DNA of 9,212 bases. Source: an uncultured Parabacteroides sp. (GTDB lineage: Bacteria; Bacteroidota; Bacteroidia; Bacteroidales; Tannerellaceae). Both the position numbers and the translations under genes were made by a program. The number at the start of each line of letters is the position of its first letter. The stretch's first letter is position 1. Shown in pieces: positions 1 to 7,677 of the stretch. Where the stretch lies: the NCBI GenBank assembly GCA_900552415.1, contig USAD01000095.1, positions 1 to 9,212 on the forward strand, in the 5' to 3' direction. Under the pieces are notes generated by a model. The model made no database searches and was not told where the DNA came from. It was given only the letters and a program-made list of their open reading frames with translations.

Positions 1-1
1 G

Positions 2-427
2 CTCGACGAGGCGGGATTGGGTACGAGCCTTTACTTTTCCGCCCGAACGATCGGAACTTTCCTGGGGGCGTTCCTGCTGGCCCGCCTTTCGGGGCGTCGT
101 TTCCTTTTTGTCGGGATGTGGGTGGCGATCGCTGGCTTGGTTCTCCTGTTACTGGCTGGCCAATTGTGGGTGATGCTCGCGATGATCGTGGTGGTTGGCC
201 TCGCTTGCGCCAATGTCTTCTCGATTATCTTCGCCTATGCCTTGCGTCATCGGCCGGAACTGGATAACGAGATCTCCGCCCTGATGATCATGGGTGTCTC
301 GGGCGGCGCGCTGGTGATGCCCTTGATGGGATTGGTGGCGGACGCTTTCGGGCAGGTTGCCGGCTTGTCGCTTCTGCTGGTTGGTATGGCCTATCTTCTT
401 TGGTGTGCCAAGCGGCTGAGGAATTAG
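2..427 (+). CDS. MFS sugar transporter, C-terminal part (5' truncated by window)
   Basis: This is the last 141 codons of an integral inner-membrane transporter; the reading frame is open from the window edge, so the true start lies upstream. The translation is almost entirely hydrophobic helices separated by short basic loops (ARLSGRR after the first helix, CAKRLRN at the end), as in the C-terminal half of a major facilitator superfamily protein. The segment NEISALMIMGVSGGALVMPLMG, followed by a helix containing GLVADAFG, resembles the sugar:proton symporter branch that includes FucP and GluP-type transporters (family resemblance recalled, not searched). It probably imports a monosaccharide by proton symport. 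Only 51 bp separate it from the secreted alpha-mannosidase, so the two may form an operon in which the transporter takes up released mannose or a related sugar; that pairing is inference. Substrate unknown. Confidence 0.8.
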   Translation, partial: LDEAGLGTSLYFSARTIGTFLGAFLLARLSGRRFLFVGMWVAIAGLVLLLLAGQLWVMLAMIVVVGLACANVFSIIFAYALRHRPELDNEISALMIMGVSGGALVMPLMGLVADAFGQVAGLSLLLVGMAYLLWCAKRLRN

Positions 428-478
428 GTTTAGGATAACCATTATAAGAAATCATTATTAACTAAAAACAATTATATC

Positions 479-3431
479 ATGAGACTAAGAAACTTAATGC
501 TTGTGGGTGCGATGCTGTTGGGAACGGCATGGGGCGCTCAGGCTCTTTCCGATGAGCCGATGGTGCGGACGAAAGTCTGGCCGGCGGTCTATAAGTCGGA
601 TAAAGGCCTTATGCAGCGAGTCTGGGTGACGGTCGACCATGAGGGTAAAGCGGCTTCGGCAACACTTCGTCTGGGCAACCAAAGTCAACGGGTGAAGCTG
701 GAGGCGGGCGAGAATCGTTTCTTCTTCGAGGTGCCCGAGGTAAGTTCTGCCCAGAGCCTGCCGCTGATGGTCACACGAGGTAAGGAGGAACTGGCGACGG
801 AGACCGTTACGATCGAGCCTGTCCGCCATTGGCGAATGAATCTGGTACAACACACCCATACGGATATCGGTTACACTCGCTCGCAGATGGAGATTTTGGC
901 GGAGCATCTTCGTTATATCGATTATGCGCTCGATTATTGTGACGCGACCGATGATTATCCGGACGCGGCAAAGTTCCGTTGGACCTGCGAGATCTCGTGG
1001 GCTGTCAGTGAATACCTGAAGTGCCGGCCGGCGGAACGGAGCGCCCGCGGGAACCACGGGGGCAAGGCGGGGGGTTTGGGGGTGGCCCGGTGCAGAACAG
1101 ATCGCCCGACTGAAACAACGGGTCAAGGAGGGTCGTATCGAGCTGGCCACGATGTATCTTAACTTCGATGAGCTGCCCGACGAGCAGACTCTGGCCGCTT
1201 CGTTGGCTCCGCTTAAGCAGTTCCGTGAGGCTGGTATGCGGGCTGAGCTGGCGATGCAAGATGACGTGAACGGTATCGGTTGGTGTTTCAGCGAGTATTT
1301 TGCCGACGCTGGCGTGAAATATCTTAATATGGGAACACATGGCCATCGTGCCTTGATCTGTTTTGACAAGCCGACCGTCTTCTGGTGGCAGTCGCCCTCG
1401 GGTAAGAAGGTGCTGGCTTATCGTGCGGAGCATTATAATCAGGGTAATTTCTTCGGTGTGCATACCGACGACTTCGGGCAGTTCGAGACCCGTGTTCTCG
1501 AGTATCTTGGCCAATTGGAGGCGAAAGATTATCCTTATGACATTTGCGCCGCGCAGCATTCGGGCTATTTTACCGATAACGCGCCACCATCAACCAAAAG
1601 TTGTGAGATGGTAAGACGTTGGAACGAGAAGTATGAGTGGCCGAAGCTGCGTACGGCGGTTGCCACGGAATTCATCAAGACGGTCGAGAGTGATTACGCC
1701 GATCGTATCCAGACCATTCGTGGCGCTTGGCCCGACTGGTGGACCGACGGATTCGCTTCGGGTGCCCGCGAGGCTGCCGTGTCGAGAATCACGCACTCGA
1801 ACATCATCGCCAACCAGGCCGGACTCTCGTTCGCCAAGATGTTGGGCGCGGAATTGCCGGAGGGAATGAATGAGCGCATCGATGGGATCAACAACGCACT
1901 CCTGTTTTACGACGAGCATACTTTCGGCTACAGTGAGAGCGTGCGCGATCCTTATGGGTTGGAGACTTGGGAGCAACGTTCGCTGAAGCAGTCGTACGCC
2001 TGGGAAGCCTATCGTTATGCCGGTTTGTTGGGCGAGAACACGATGGGCCTCTTGCAATCTTTTGTTCCGAAGGCTAATGTTCCCTCGATCGCGGTCTTCA
2101 ACACCTTAAACTGGAGTTATAGCGGTATCGCCAAGGTCTATATCGATCATCAGATCCTGCCGAAGGAGAAGGCTTTCCGGATTGTCGACGAGGCGGGTCA
2201 TGAGATCCCGGCTCAGGCGGGTGAGAGCCGCTCGGACGGAACCTATTGGTGCCTTTATGTGAAAGACGTGCCGGCCTTGGGTTATGCGAGATATCGGGTA
2301 GAGGTGCTCGACGAGCCCCGTCCCGCTGTCGTTGCTGCCGATAAGTTGGCCGACAAGCGTGTGGAGAACGAATGGTACACGATCGATTTCGATCCGTCCC
2401 GGGGAACGATCCATCAGCTGTATGACAAGGCGTTGGGTAAGCCACTCCTCTCAGCCGACGCTGAGTGGGAGATGGGTGAGTTCATTTACGAGATCATAGA
2501 CAGCCGTCATCCGATGGAGAAATATACGGCGCCACAATTCTTGCGTCGCCGTCCGGAACGGATCCGCTTCGAGCGTTACGAGAAGGGGCCGATCTGGGAT
2601 ACTTATCGTTTCCGGGGCGAGACGGTCGCCGGTCGTGAGCCGAACAACCTGATGGTAGAGTATCGTGTCTATAACGTAGAGAAGAAGATCGAGGTGGTCT
2701 ATCGTCTGCGCAAGAAGGCGGTGACCGATCCTGAGGCCATCTATATCGCTTTCCCTTATGAGGTGGAGGCGGGCAAGATCCATCTGGACGTGCCGGGAGG
2801 TAACATAGAGGCGGGTGTGGACCAGATCCCGGGCTCGTCTAACGACTGGTACACGGTGCAGAATTTCGCCACTGCCCGGAGCGAGCGCTCGCAAGTAGTT
2901 ATGGGCAGCCCGGAGATTCCGTTGATGCAGTTCGGAGCCATCAATACGGGCCGTTATGAGGCGGGAGCCGTGCCACAGAGCACGAATATGTACTCGTGGC
3001 CGATGAACAACTATTGGGTGACCAATTTCAACGCCGACCAGATGGGTGAGTTGCAGTGGAGCTATTTCATCACCTCGTCGACCGACAACTCGATCGGCTA
3101 CGCTACCCGTTTTGCCTGGGAGAACCGGATTCCTTTCCTGACCCGTGTCCTTCAGGCCGACGAGCGGTCGACTGCCGGATTCCCTGCCGCGTCACTCCTG
3201 AAGATTGTTCCGCAAAACTTGCTTCTGGTGAATATGCGGCCAGTCGAGGGTGAGCGTGCCGTGATGTTGCAACTGCGTGAGATCGACGGCAAGCCGGCCC
3301 GGTTCGAGGCGACCTTCGATAAGATCGCCATCCAATCGATCGAGGAGCGTGATGTGGTTGGCGCGTCCATCAGCGACGCCTCACTTGATTTCGCCCCTTG
3401 GGAGAACAAGTTCATAAAGATCAGTTGGTAA
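479..3431 (+). pseudogene. Secreted family 38 alpha-mannosidase, frame broken by a 61-bp insertion
   Basis: Reading through the two frames and removing 1034-1094 gives a continuous 963-residue protein. Residues 1-23 form a Sec signal peptide (MRLRN, then a hydrophobic core ending AQA). An N-terminal beta domain is followed by the GH38 catalytic motif HTHTDIGY, where H127 and D129 match the zinc-binding HxD of the family. Restored residues 241-242 (MQDDVNG) are the best candidates for the nucleophile Asp. The long C-terminal beta region is typical of GH38, and the length suits the family. GH38 enzymes cleave alpha-mannosides, for example from N-glycans; the signal peptide puts this one in the periplasm or at the surface. 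As written, the first frame gives 186 native residues plus 41 foreign ones and stops at 1160-1162. The second frame first offers ATG at 1152 and lacks the signal peptide and HxHxD, so neither piece should be active. Real disruption, assembly error and translational recoding are all possible. Confidence 0.85.
1034..1094 (+). other. 61-bp G-rich insertion within the alpha-mannosidase gene
   Basis: The mannosidase reads CRPAE in one frame up to 1036 and EQIARLKQ in another from 1095; deleting exactly 61 bp joins them seamlessly as CRPAEQIARLKQ. The extra segment is flanked by GAAC at 1034-1037 and 1095-1098, which looks like a 4-bp target duplication around a 57-bp core. Forty-seven of its 61 bases are G or C, well above the surrounding gene. 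It contains G-runs at 1049-1051, 1058-1062, 1069-1074 and 1078-1082, an 8-bp palindrome CCCGCGGG at 1044-1051, and a possible stem pairing GGG-aa-CCAC (1049-1057) with GTGGCCC (1082-1088) around the G-runs. I see no convincing terminal inverted repeats and no coding content. It could be a short non-autonomous repeat element or an assembly chimera. No second copy occurs in this window. Confidence 0.75.
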
Positions 3432-3453
3432 ATTCTCGTTGATCATAATGCTT

Positions 3454-3495
3454 GCGAGGTCCATAGGCGTTTGCTTGTGGGCCTCGTTTTGTTTT
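3454..3495 (+). terminator. Intrinsic terminator after the alpha-mannosidase gene
   Basis: The left arm CGAGGTCCA (3455-3463) pairs over nine bases, with one G-U pair, to TGGGCCTCG (3478-3486) across a 14-base loop. The stem is followed at once by TTTTGTTTTG. It begins about 23 bases after the mannosidase stop codon, the expected position, and should end the transporter-mannosidase transcript. Confidence 0.8.
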
Positions 3496-3529
3496 GTGCC
3501 GCTTGATATGCGTAATAGCCCATTTTTTG

Positions 3530-3747
3530 TTTCACTGCGGTGAAAATCCAAATACACTGCAGTGTGATGGAATTTTTACTGCGATGCGTCCTGGATTCCT
3601 GTTCGGGAAAGGTGTCAGTTTTGTCCGAAAAGGACTGGAGTTTTGTCCGGAAAGGATTGGAGTTTCCTTCGAAGGGGATTGAGATCTCTTTCGGAGGAAA
3701 TTTTAGCCATGCTTAGGAGAAATTTTTTCCTTAAACGATAGGGAAAA
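3530..3747 (+). repeat. Array of degenerate 22-bp dyad-symmetric units upstream of ftsH
   Basis: About ten imperfect inverted repeats follow one another with centres near 3537.5, 3559.5, 3581.5, 3604.5, 3626.5, 3648.5, 3670.5, 3692.5, 3714.5 and 3736. The spacing is 22 bp except for one 1-bp slip. The clearest units are: 3530-3545 (TTTCACTG / CGGTGAAA); 3554-3565, a perfect palindrome (ACACTG / CAGTGT); 3616-3637 (CAGTTTTGTCC / GAAAAGGACTG); 3639-3658 (AGTTTTGTCC / GGAAAGGATT); 3661-3680 (AGTTTCCTTC / GAAGGGGATT), where all ten positions pair if G-U is allowed; and 3682-3703, where ten of eleven pair. Units near 3581, 3604 and 3714 are weak. The third to sixth clear units are also recognisable as direct repeats of each other. 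Mismatches from strict symmetry are often T opposite G, which pair in RNA of the + strand but not of the - strand. The period is not a multiple of three, so it is not coding. The array fills most of 3432-3786, which otherwise holds only the terminator and the 3759-3773 dyad. Confidence 0.7.
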
Positions 3748-3758
3748 TCTTCAGGTCG

Positions 3759-3773
3759 TGTCCATATGGGACA
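3759..3773 (+). promoter_or_regulatory. Short dyad just upstream of ftsH (possible operator)
   Basis: TGTCC (3759-3763) is mirrored by GGACA (3769-3773), and the centre contains the palindrome CCATATGG (3762-3769). It lies 13 bp before the upstream ftsH start codon and is out of phase with the 22-bp array, though it shares the GTCC/GGAC arms of the unit at 3616-3637. CAGTTTTG at 3772-3779 is one mismatch from the Bacteroidetes -7 element TAnnTTTG. A role as operator or promoter-proximal hairpin is inference. Confidence 0.3.
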
Positions 3774-3786
3774 GTTTTGAGACGGA

Positions 3787-5703
3787 ATGGATAACACCTT
3801 CCAACAAGACTATCGTGATCTTTGTGACCGATATATTAAAGAGGGAAATATTATGAAACAGGAGGTACAGAACCAACCGACGCGACGGGGTAACCCCTAT
3901 ATGGGTGCCTTGGTCGCGATTTTAGTTATCTTATTCTTGAATGGCTTGATCGTTCCTGGACTGACGGACCGGACGATCGTGCCGATCGATTACGGCTCTT
4001 TCTTGTCGAAAGTGGAGGAGGGACAGGTCAGGAACGTCGTGATCAAGAATGACCAGATTTATTTTACGGCGGATGAAGAGGGAAAGCAGGTCAATTATCA
4101 AACCGGCCTGATCGAGGATCCGCAGCTGGTGGATCGTTTGTTGGAGGCCAAGAGCCCGAACGAGGGTGGCAAGATCGCCTTCAACAGGATCGTTCCTCAA
4201 GAGAACTCGCCTTTGTTGAATTTCTTTTTGTTGTGGGTCTTGCCGGGCCTTATTTTTTATCTGATCTGGCGGCATACGAATCGGTTGATCCAATCCCGAA
4301 TGGGAAGCGGGGGCAATTTCATGTCGTTTGGGAACAGTGGCGCCAAAATTTATGCGGACGCTGAGGTGACGACAACCTTCCAGGATGTCGCCGGCCAGGA
4401 GGAGGCCAAGGAGGCACTGCGTGAGATTGTGGATTTCCTGCATAACCCGACGAGATATACCGAGATTGGCGCCTCATTGCCTAAGGGAGCGTTGCTGGTT
4501 GGACCTCCGGGAACAGGAAAGACGTTGATCGCCCGTGCTGTCGCTGGAGAGGCGAAGGTTCCTTTCTTTGCCATCTCAGGATCTGAGTTTGTCCAGATGT
4601 TTGTGGGTATGGGCGCCGCCAAGGTACGTGATCTGTTCCGGCAGGCCAATGAGAAGGCGCCTTGCATCATTTTCATCGACGAGATCGACGCTATTGGCAA
4701 GCGCCGTGAGAGTGGCATGGGCGCAAACGACGAGCGTGAGCAGACGTTGAACCAGCTCCTGACCGAGATGGATGGTTTCGATGGCCGTAAGGGCGTGGTG
4801 ATCCTGGCGGCGACCAACCGCCCGGAAAGCCTGGATAAGGCCTTGTTGCGCCCGGGACGTTTCGACCGTCGTATCCAGATGGAATTGCCCGATCTGGAGG
4901 GAAGAAAAGCGATCCTGGAGGTCCATCTGAAAAAGGTACGGCATCGTGCTATTGATTTGGATCTTGTGGCACGGGCGACGGCAGGCTCGTCGGGAGCGGA
5001 ATTGGCCAATATTGTCAATGAGGCGGCCTTGCTGGCGGTTCGTCAGGGCAGGCACGAGGTCGTAACCTCTGATTTGGAGGAGAGCGTGGAAACGGTGATC
5101 GCCGGTGCCCAAAAGAAGGGAAAGGTCCTTTCCGCCGGGCAAAAGAGGAATGTCTCCTACCATGAGATTGGTCATGCCCTGGTAGCGGCGGCACAAAGCC
5201 ATTCCGCTCCGGTCCATAAGATTACGATCGTTCCGCGGACATCCGGGGCTTTGGGATACACGATACAGGTCGACAGCGGTGAGCAGGTCTTGTTGAGTCG
5301 GGAGGATCTGTTTAACCGGATCGTGACCTTGACAGGCGGTCGTGCCGCCGAGGAGGTGATCATCGGAACGGTCAGTACGGGCGCTTCCAACGATATCGAG
5401 CAGGCCACTCGCTTGGCGCGCGCGATGGTGACCCGATACGGCATGAGCGACAAGTACGACATGATGATGTTGGAGACGGTAAACAATGCCTATCTGGGAG
5501 GCGACACCTCGTTGGCGTGCTCGTCAGAGACAGCGGCCGAGGTCGATCGTGAGGTATTATCCGTAATCCGTGAGGCGCACCAGAAGGCCAAGGAGATTAT
5601 TTCCGGGAATTTGGAGATCATGCATGACGCTGCCTCTTACTTGTTGGAGAAGGAGACGATAACAGGCGATGAGTTTATGGCTATCGTTCATAAGCATCAA
5701 TAA
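3787..5703 (+). CDS. ftsH: ATP-dependent zinc metalloprotease FtsH (FtsH/Yme1/Tma family)
   Basis: This is a membrane-anchored AAA+ protease that unfolds and degrades misassembled membrane proteins and selected soluble proteins, working as a hexamer facing the cytoplasm. The 638-residue frame has a first membrane helix at about 39-57, a periplasmic segment with the FtsH extracellular-type motif IDYGSFLSKVEEGQV, a second helix at about 143-161, then the AAA domain. Visible motifs are Walker A GPPGTGKT (239-246), pore loop FVGMG, Walker B IIFIDEIDAIG (D298, E299) and the second region of homology ATNRPESLDKALLRPGRFDRR. The protease domain has HEIGH (H459, E460, H463), with Ile where most members have Ala, and a likely third zinc ligand D536 in SNDIEQAT. 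A second ATG at 3853 would remove 22 residues; it is preceded by AGAGGGAAATATT and starts nearer the first helix, so it may be the true start. The C-terminal part (LETVNNAYLGGDTSLACS) reads like accessory FtsH of Firmicutes. It is isolated by a terminator upstream and a candidate promoter downstream. Confidence 0.95.
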   Translation: MDNTFQQDYRDLCDRYIKEGNIMKQEVQNQPTRRGNPYMGALVAILVILFLNGLIVPGLTDRTIVPIDYGSFLSKVEEGQVRNVVIKNDQIYFTADEEGKQVNYQTGLIEDPQLVDRLLEAKSPNEGGKIAFNRIVPQENSPLLNFFLLWVLPGLIFYLIWRHTNRLIQSRMGSGGNFMSFGNSGAKIYADAEVTTTFQDVAGQEEAKEALREIVDFLHNPTRYTEIGASLPKGALLVGPPGTGKTLIARAVAGEAKVPFFAISGSEFVQMFVGMGAAKVRDLFRQANEKAPCIIFIDEIDAIGKRRESGMGANDEREQTLNQLLTEMDGFDGRKGVVILAATNRPESLDKALLRPGRFDRRIQMELPDLEGRKAILEVHLKKVRHRAIDLDLVARATAGSSGAELANIVNEAALLAVRQGRHEVVTSDLEESVETVIAGAQKKGKVLSAGQKRNVSYHEIGHALVAAAQSHSAPVHKITIVPRTSGALGYTIQVDSGEQVLLSREDLFNRIVTLTGGRAAEEVIIGTVSTGASNDIEQATRLARAMVTRYGMSDKYDMMMLETVNNAYLGGDTSLACSSETAAEVDREVLSVIREAHQKAKEIISGNLEIMHDAASYLLEKETITGDEFMAIVHKHQ

Positions 5704-5709
5704 CTTGTT

Positions 5710-5721
5710 CTCCAGCTGGAG
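5710..5721 (+). other. Perfect 12-bp palindrome after ftsH (possible weak terminator)
   Basis: CTCCAGCTGGAG is a perfect palindrome starting seven bases after the ftsH stop codon. T-rich tracts follow only about 13 bases later (GTTTTTGG, then a run of six T at 5745-5750), so it is not a classical intrinsic terminator, but its position suggests transcript ending or 3'-end protection. Confidence 0.3.
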
Positions 5722-5785
5722 GAATTGGCGATTGTTTTTGGCCCTTTTTTCTCGGGAGTCGGGCGAAGAAAAGCGGATTGTCGCG

Positions 5786-5793
5786 TATATTTG
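5786..5793 (+). promoter_or_regulatory. Candidate -7 promoter element for the GH2 gene
   Basis: TATATTTG matches the Bacteroidetes primary-sigma -7 consensus TAnnTTTG. It would place a transcription start near 5800 and leave an A/T-rich leader of about 35 bases before the ATG at 5835. I see no clear -33 TTTG at the usual distance, so the call rests on one half-site and its position. Confidence 0.45.
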
Positions 5794-5834
5794 TAGGTCT
5801 AAAAACAAATTGTTAATTTTTAAAGAGAAGTATC

Positions 5835-7649
5835 ATGAGAAAAATTGTGTTGAGCCTGTTGGCCGCTTGCGCTTTGCTCGCTTATGGCCAGGAGGGCTGG
5901 AGCCCGAAGGGCGACAAGATCAAGACTCAGTGGGCGGAGAGCCTCGACCCGGCGAACGTATTGCCCGAGTATCCGCGGCCGGGGCTGACGCGGGGCGAGT
6001 GGATGAACCTGAATGGCGAGTGGGATTACGCGATCCGTGCGAAAGGCGAGGCGGAGCCTGTGGCTTACGACGGCAAGATCCTGGTGCCCTTCGCCGTCGA
6101 GTCGTCCTTGTCGGGCGTACAGAAAGAGGTGGGCGCCGAGAAGGAGTTGTGGTACAAGCGCTCGTTCACGGTGCCGTCCGGTTGGAAAGGGAGAACGGTG
6201 TTGCTGCATTTTGGGGCAGTCGATTGGCGTGCGGAGGTGTTTGTCAACGATGTCCTGATTGGTTCGCACCAGGGCGGTTATACGCCGTTTACGTTCGACG
6301 TGACACCCTATTTGAACCGCTCGGGCAAGCAGGAATTGACGGTTCGTGTATGGGACCCGAGCGATAAGGGCTTCCAGCCTCGCGGAAAGCAGGTGGCCAA
6401 TCCGGAAGGAATCTGGTACACGCCTGTGACAGGTATCTGGCAGACGGTCTGGTTGGAGCCGGTTGCCGCTACTCACATCACGGCGGTCAAGTCGATTCCA
6501 GATATCGATAATGAGGTGATGAACGTGACGGTCTCCACGTCATGCGTAGAGCCGGGGACGGTCGTGACTGTCGAGCTGCTCGACCAGGGCAAGACCGTCG
6601 CTACGTCGAAAGGCGTACCGGGCTCAACCTTGCGGTTAGGCCTGGAGAATCCTGTTCTTTGGGAGCCTTCGAATCCTCATTTGTATGACATGCGGGTGAC
6701 CTTGCTCGAGGATGGCAAGCGGGTCGACGAGGCGATGTCGTATGCCGCTTTCCGCAAGATCTCAACCCAGCGCGACGCGAATGGCATCGTCCGTATGTGC
6801 CTGAACAATAAAGCGCTTTTCCAGTATGGTCCGCTCGATCAGGGCTGGTGGCCTGATGGTCTTTATACGGCGCCGACCGACGAGGCGTTGCGTTTCGATA
6901 TCGTGAAGACGAAAGCGTGGGGATTCAACATGATCCGTAAGCACGTGAAGGTGGAGCCCGCTCGTTGGTATTATCATTGCGACAAGGAGGGAATGTTGGT
7001 TTGGCAGGATATGCCAAGCGGCGATATGGGTAACCAGTGGGCGGCCCGTACCTACAATGAGGGAACGGACAAGGCCCGTACGGCGGAGTCGGTCCGGAAC
7101 TATTACCAGGAGTGGAAAGAGATCATGGATCTCTGCGTATCGAACCCGTCAGTCGTGGTTTGGGTACCGTTCAACGAGGCTTGGGGACAATTTGATACGG
7201 AAAAGGTTGTCGAGTGGACCAAGACTTACGATCCCTCTCGTCTGGTGAACCCGGCCAGTGGCGGTAACCATCGTGCGTGTGGCGATATGCTCGACCTGCA
7301 CAACTATCCGGCGCCCGAGATGTATCTCTTTGATCCGGCCCGTGTGAACGTGCTGGGCGAGTATGGTGGCATTGGCTTGCCGGTAGAGGATCACCTCTGG
7401 TGGAACAAGCGGAATTGGGGTTATATCCAGTTCAAGAATGGCGAGGAGGTGACCGCCGAGTATATAAAATATGCTAAACAATTGAAACAATTGGTACAAA
7501 GAGGATTCTCGGCTGCCGTCTATACGCAGACCACCGATGTCGAGGGTGAGGTAAATGGCCTGATGACTTACGACCGGAAAGTGATTAAAATCAATGAGGC
7601 TGAGATCCGGGCGATCAATCAGGAGGTGATTAACTCGTTGAGTGAATAA
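5835..7649 (+). CDS. Secreted family 2 glycoside hydrolase (beta-galactosidase/beta-glucuronidase-like)
   Basis: The 604-residue protein hydrolyses a beta-linked sugar by the retaining mechanism of GH2; the exact substrate cannot be read from the sequence. Residues 1-19 are a signal peptide (MRK plus a hydrophobic core ending AYGQ). LLAAC at 8-12 resembles a lipobox, but the Cys is very early, so ordinary Sec cleavage is more likely. Domain order is the GH2 one. A sugar-binding jelly roll at about 40-185 contains NLNGEWDYAI, LHFGAVDWRAEVFVND and HQGGYTPFTFDVTPYL. A short Ig-like domain follows at about 190-300, then a TIM barrel at about 320-600. The acid/base is E448 in VPFNEAWGQ and the nucleophile is probably E509 in NVLGEYGG. 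Length suits compact GH2 enzymes without extra C-terminal domains. It stands between ftsH and DUF4290 with a candidate promoter of its own. It may work with the upstream mannosidase and transporter on complex glycans (inference). Confidence 0.92.
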   Translation: MRKIVLSLLAACALLAYGQEGWSPKGDKIKTQWAESLDPANVLPEYPRPGLTRGEWMNLNGEWDYAIRAKGEAEPVAYDGKILVPFAVESSLSGVQKEVGAEKELWYKRSFTVPSGWKGRTVLLHFGAVDWRAEVFVNDVLIGSHQGGYTPFTFDVTPYLNRSGKQELTVRVWDPSDKGFQPRGKQVANPEGIWYTPVTGIWQTVWLEPVAATHITAVKSIPDIDNEVMNVTVSTSCVEPGTVVTVELLDQGKTVATSKGVPGSTLRLGLENPVLWEPSNPHLYDMRVTLLEDGKRVDEAMSYAAFRKISTQRDANGIVRMCLNNKALFQYGPLDQGWWPDGLYTAPTDEALRFDIVKTKAWGFNMIRKHVKVEPARWYYHCDKEGMLVWQDMPSGDMGNQWAARTYNEGTDKARTAESVRNYYQEWKEIMDLCVSNPSVVVWVPFNEAWGQFDTEKVVEWTKTYDPSRLVNPASGGNHRACGDMLDLHNYPAPEMYLFDPARVNVLGEYGGIGLPVEDHLWWNKRNWGYIQFKNGEEVTAEYIKYAKQLKQLVQRGFSAAVYTQTTDVEGEVNGLMTYDRKVIKINEAEIRAINQEVINSLSE

Positions 7650-7677
7650 TCCTTGTCCTCCCGCACCCGGGAAAATG

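Noticed and set aside
1125..1154. Independent start of a truncated mannosidase at ATG 1152 with AAGGAGGG upstream
   Set aside because: The purine box is about 20 bases away, too far for a normal ribosome site, and the product would lack the signal peptide and zinc motif; the frame is best seen as the rest of a broken gene.
494..1369. 291-codon antisense frame over the mannosidase
   Set aside because: It is the complement of a well-supported coding region, gives a composition typical of a shadow frame, and it even crosses the insertion without any domain.
3494..3682. 62-codon open frame in the gap before ftsH
   Set aside because: It starts inside the terminator T-tract and runs through the 22-bp array, whose period is not a multiple of three; the open frame is incidental and the product resembles nothing.
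3595..3704. Direct repeats as a possible CRISPR array
   Set aside because: The units abut with no spacers, differ from each other, and no cas genes are present.
5835..5891. Lipoprotein signal in the GH2 enzyme (LLAAC)
   Set aside because: Cys12 would leave too short a signal peptide for signal peptidase II; the hydrophobic stretch continues past it to AYGQ.
5669..6367. 232-codon + frame overlapping the ftsH end and the GH2 start
   Set aside because: It lies out of frame over two strongly supported genes, and its Arg/Gly-rich translation is a GC-rich shadow.
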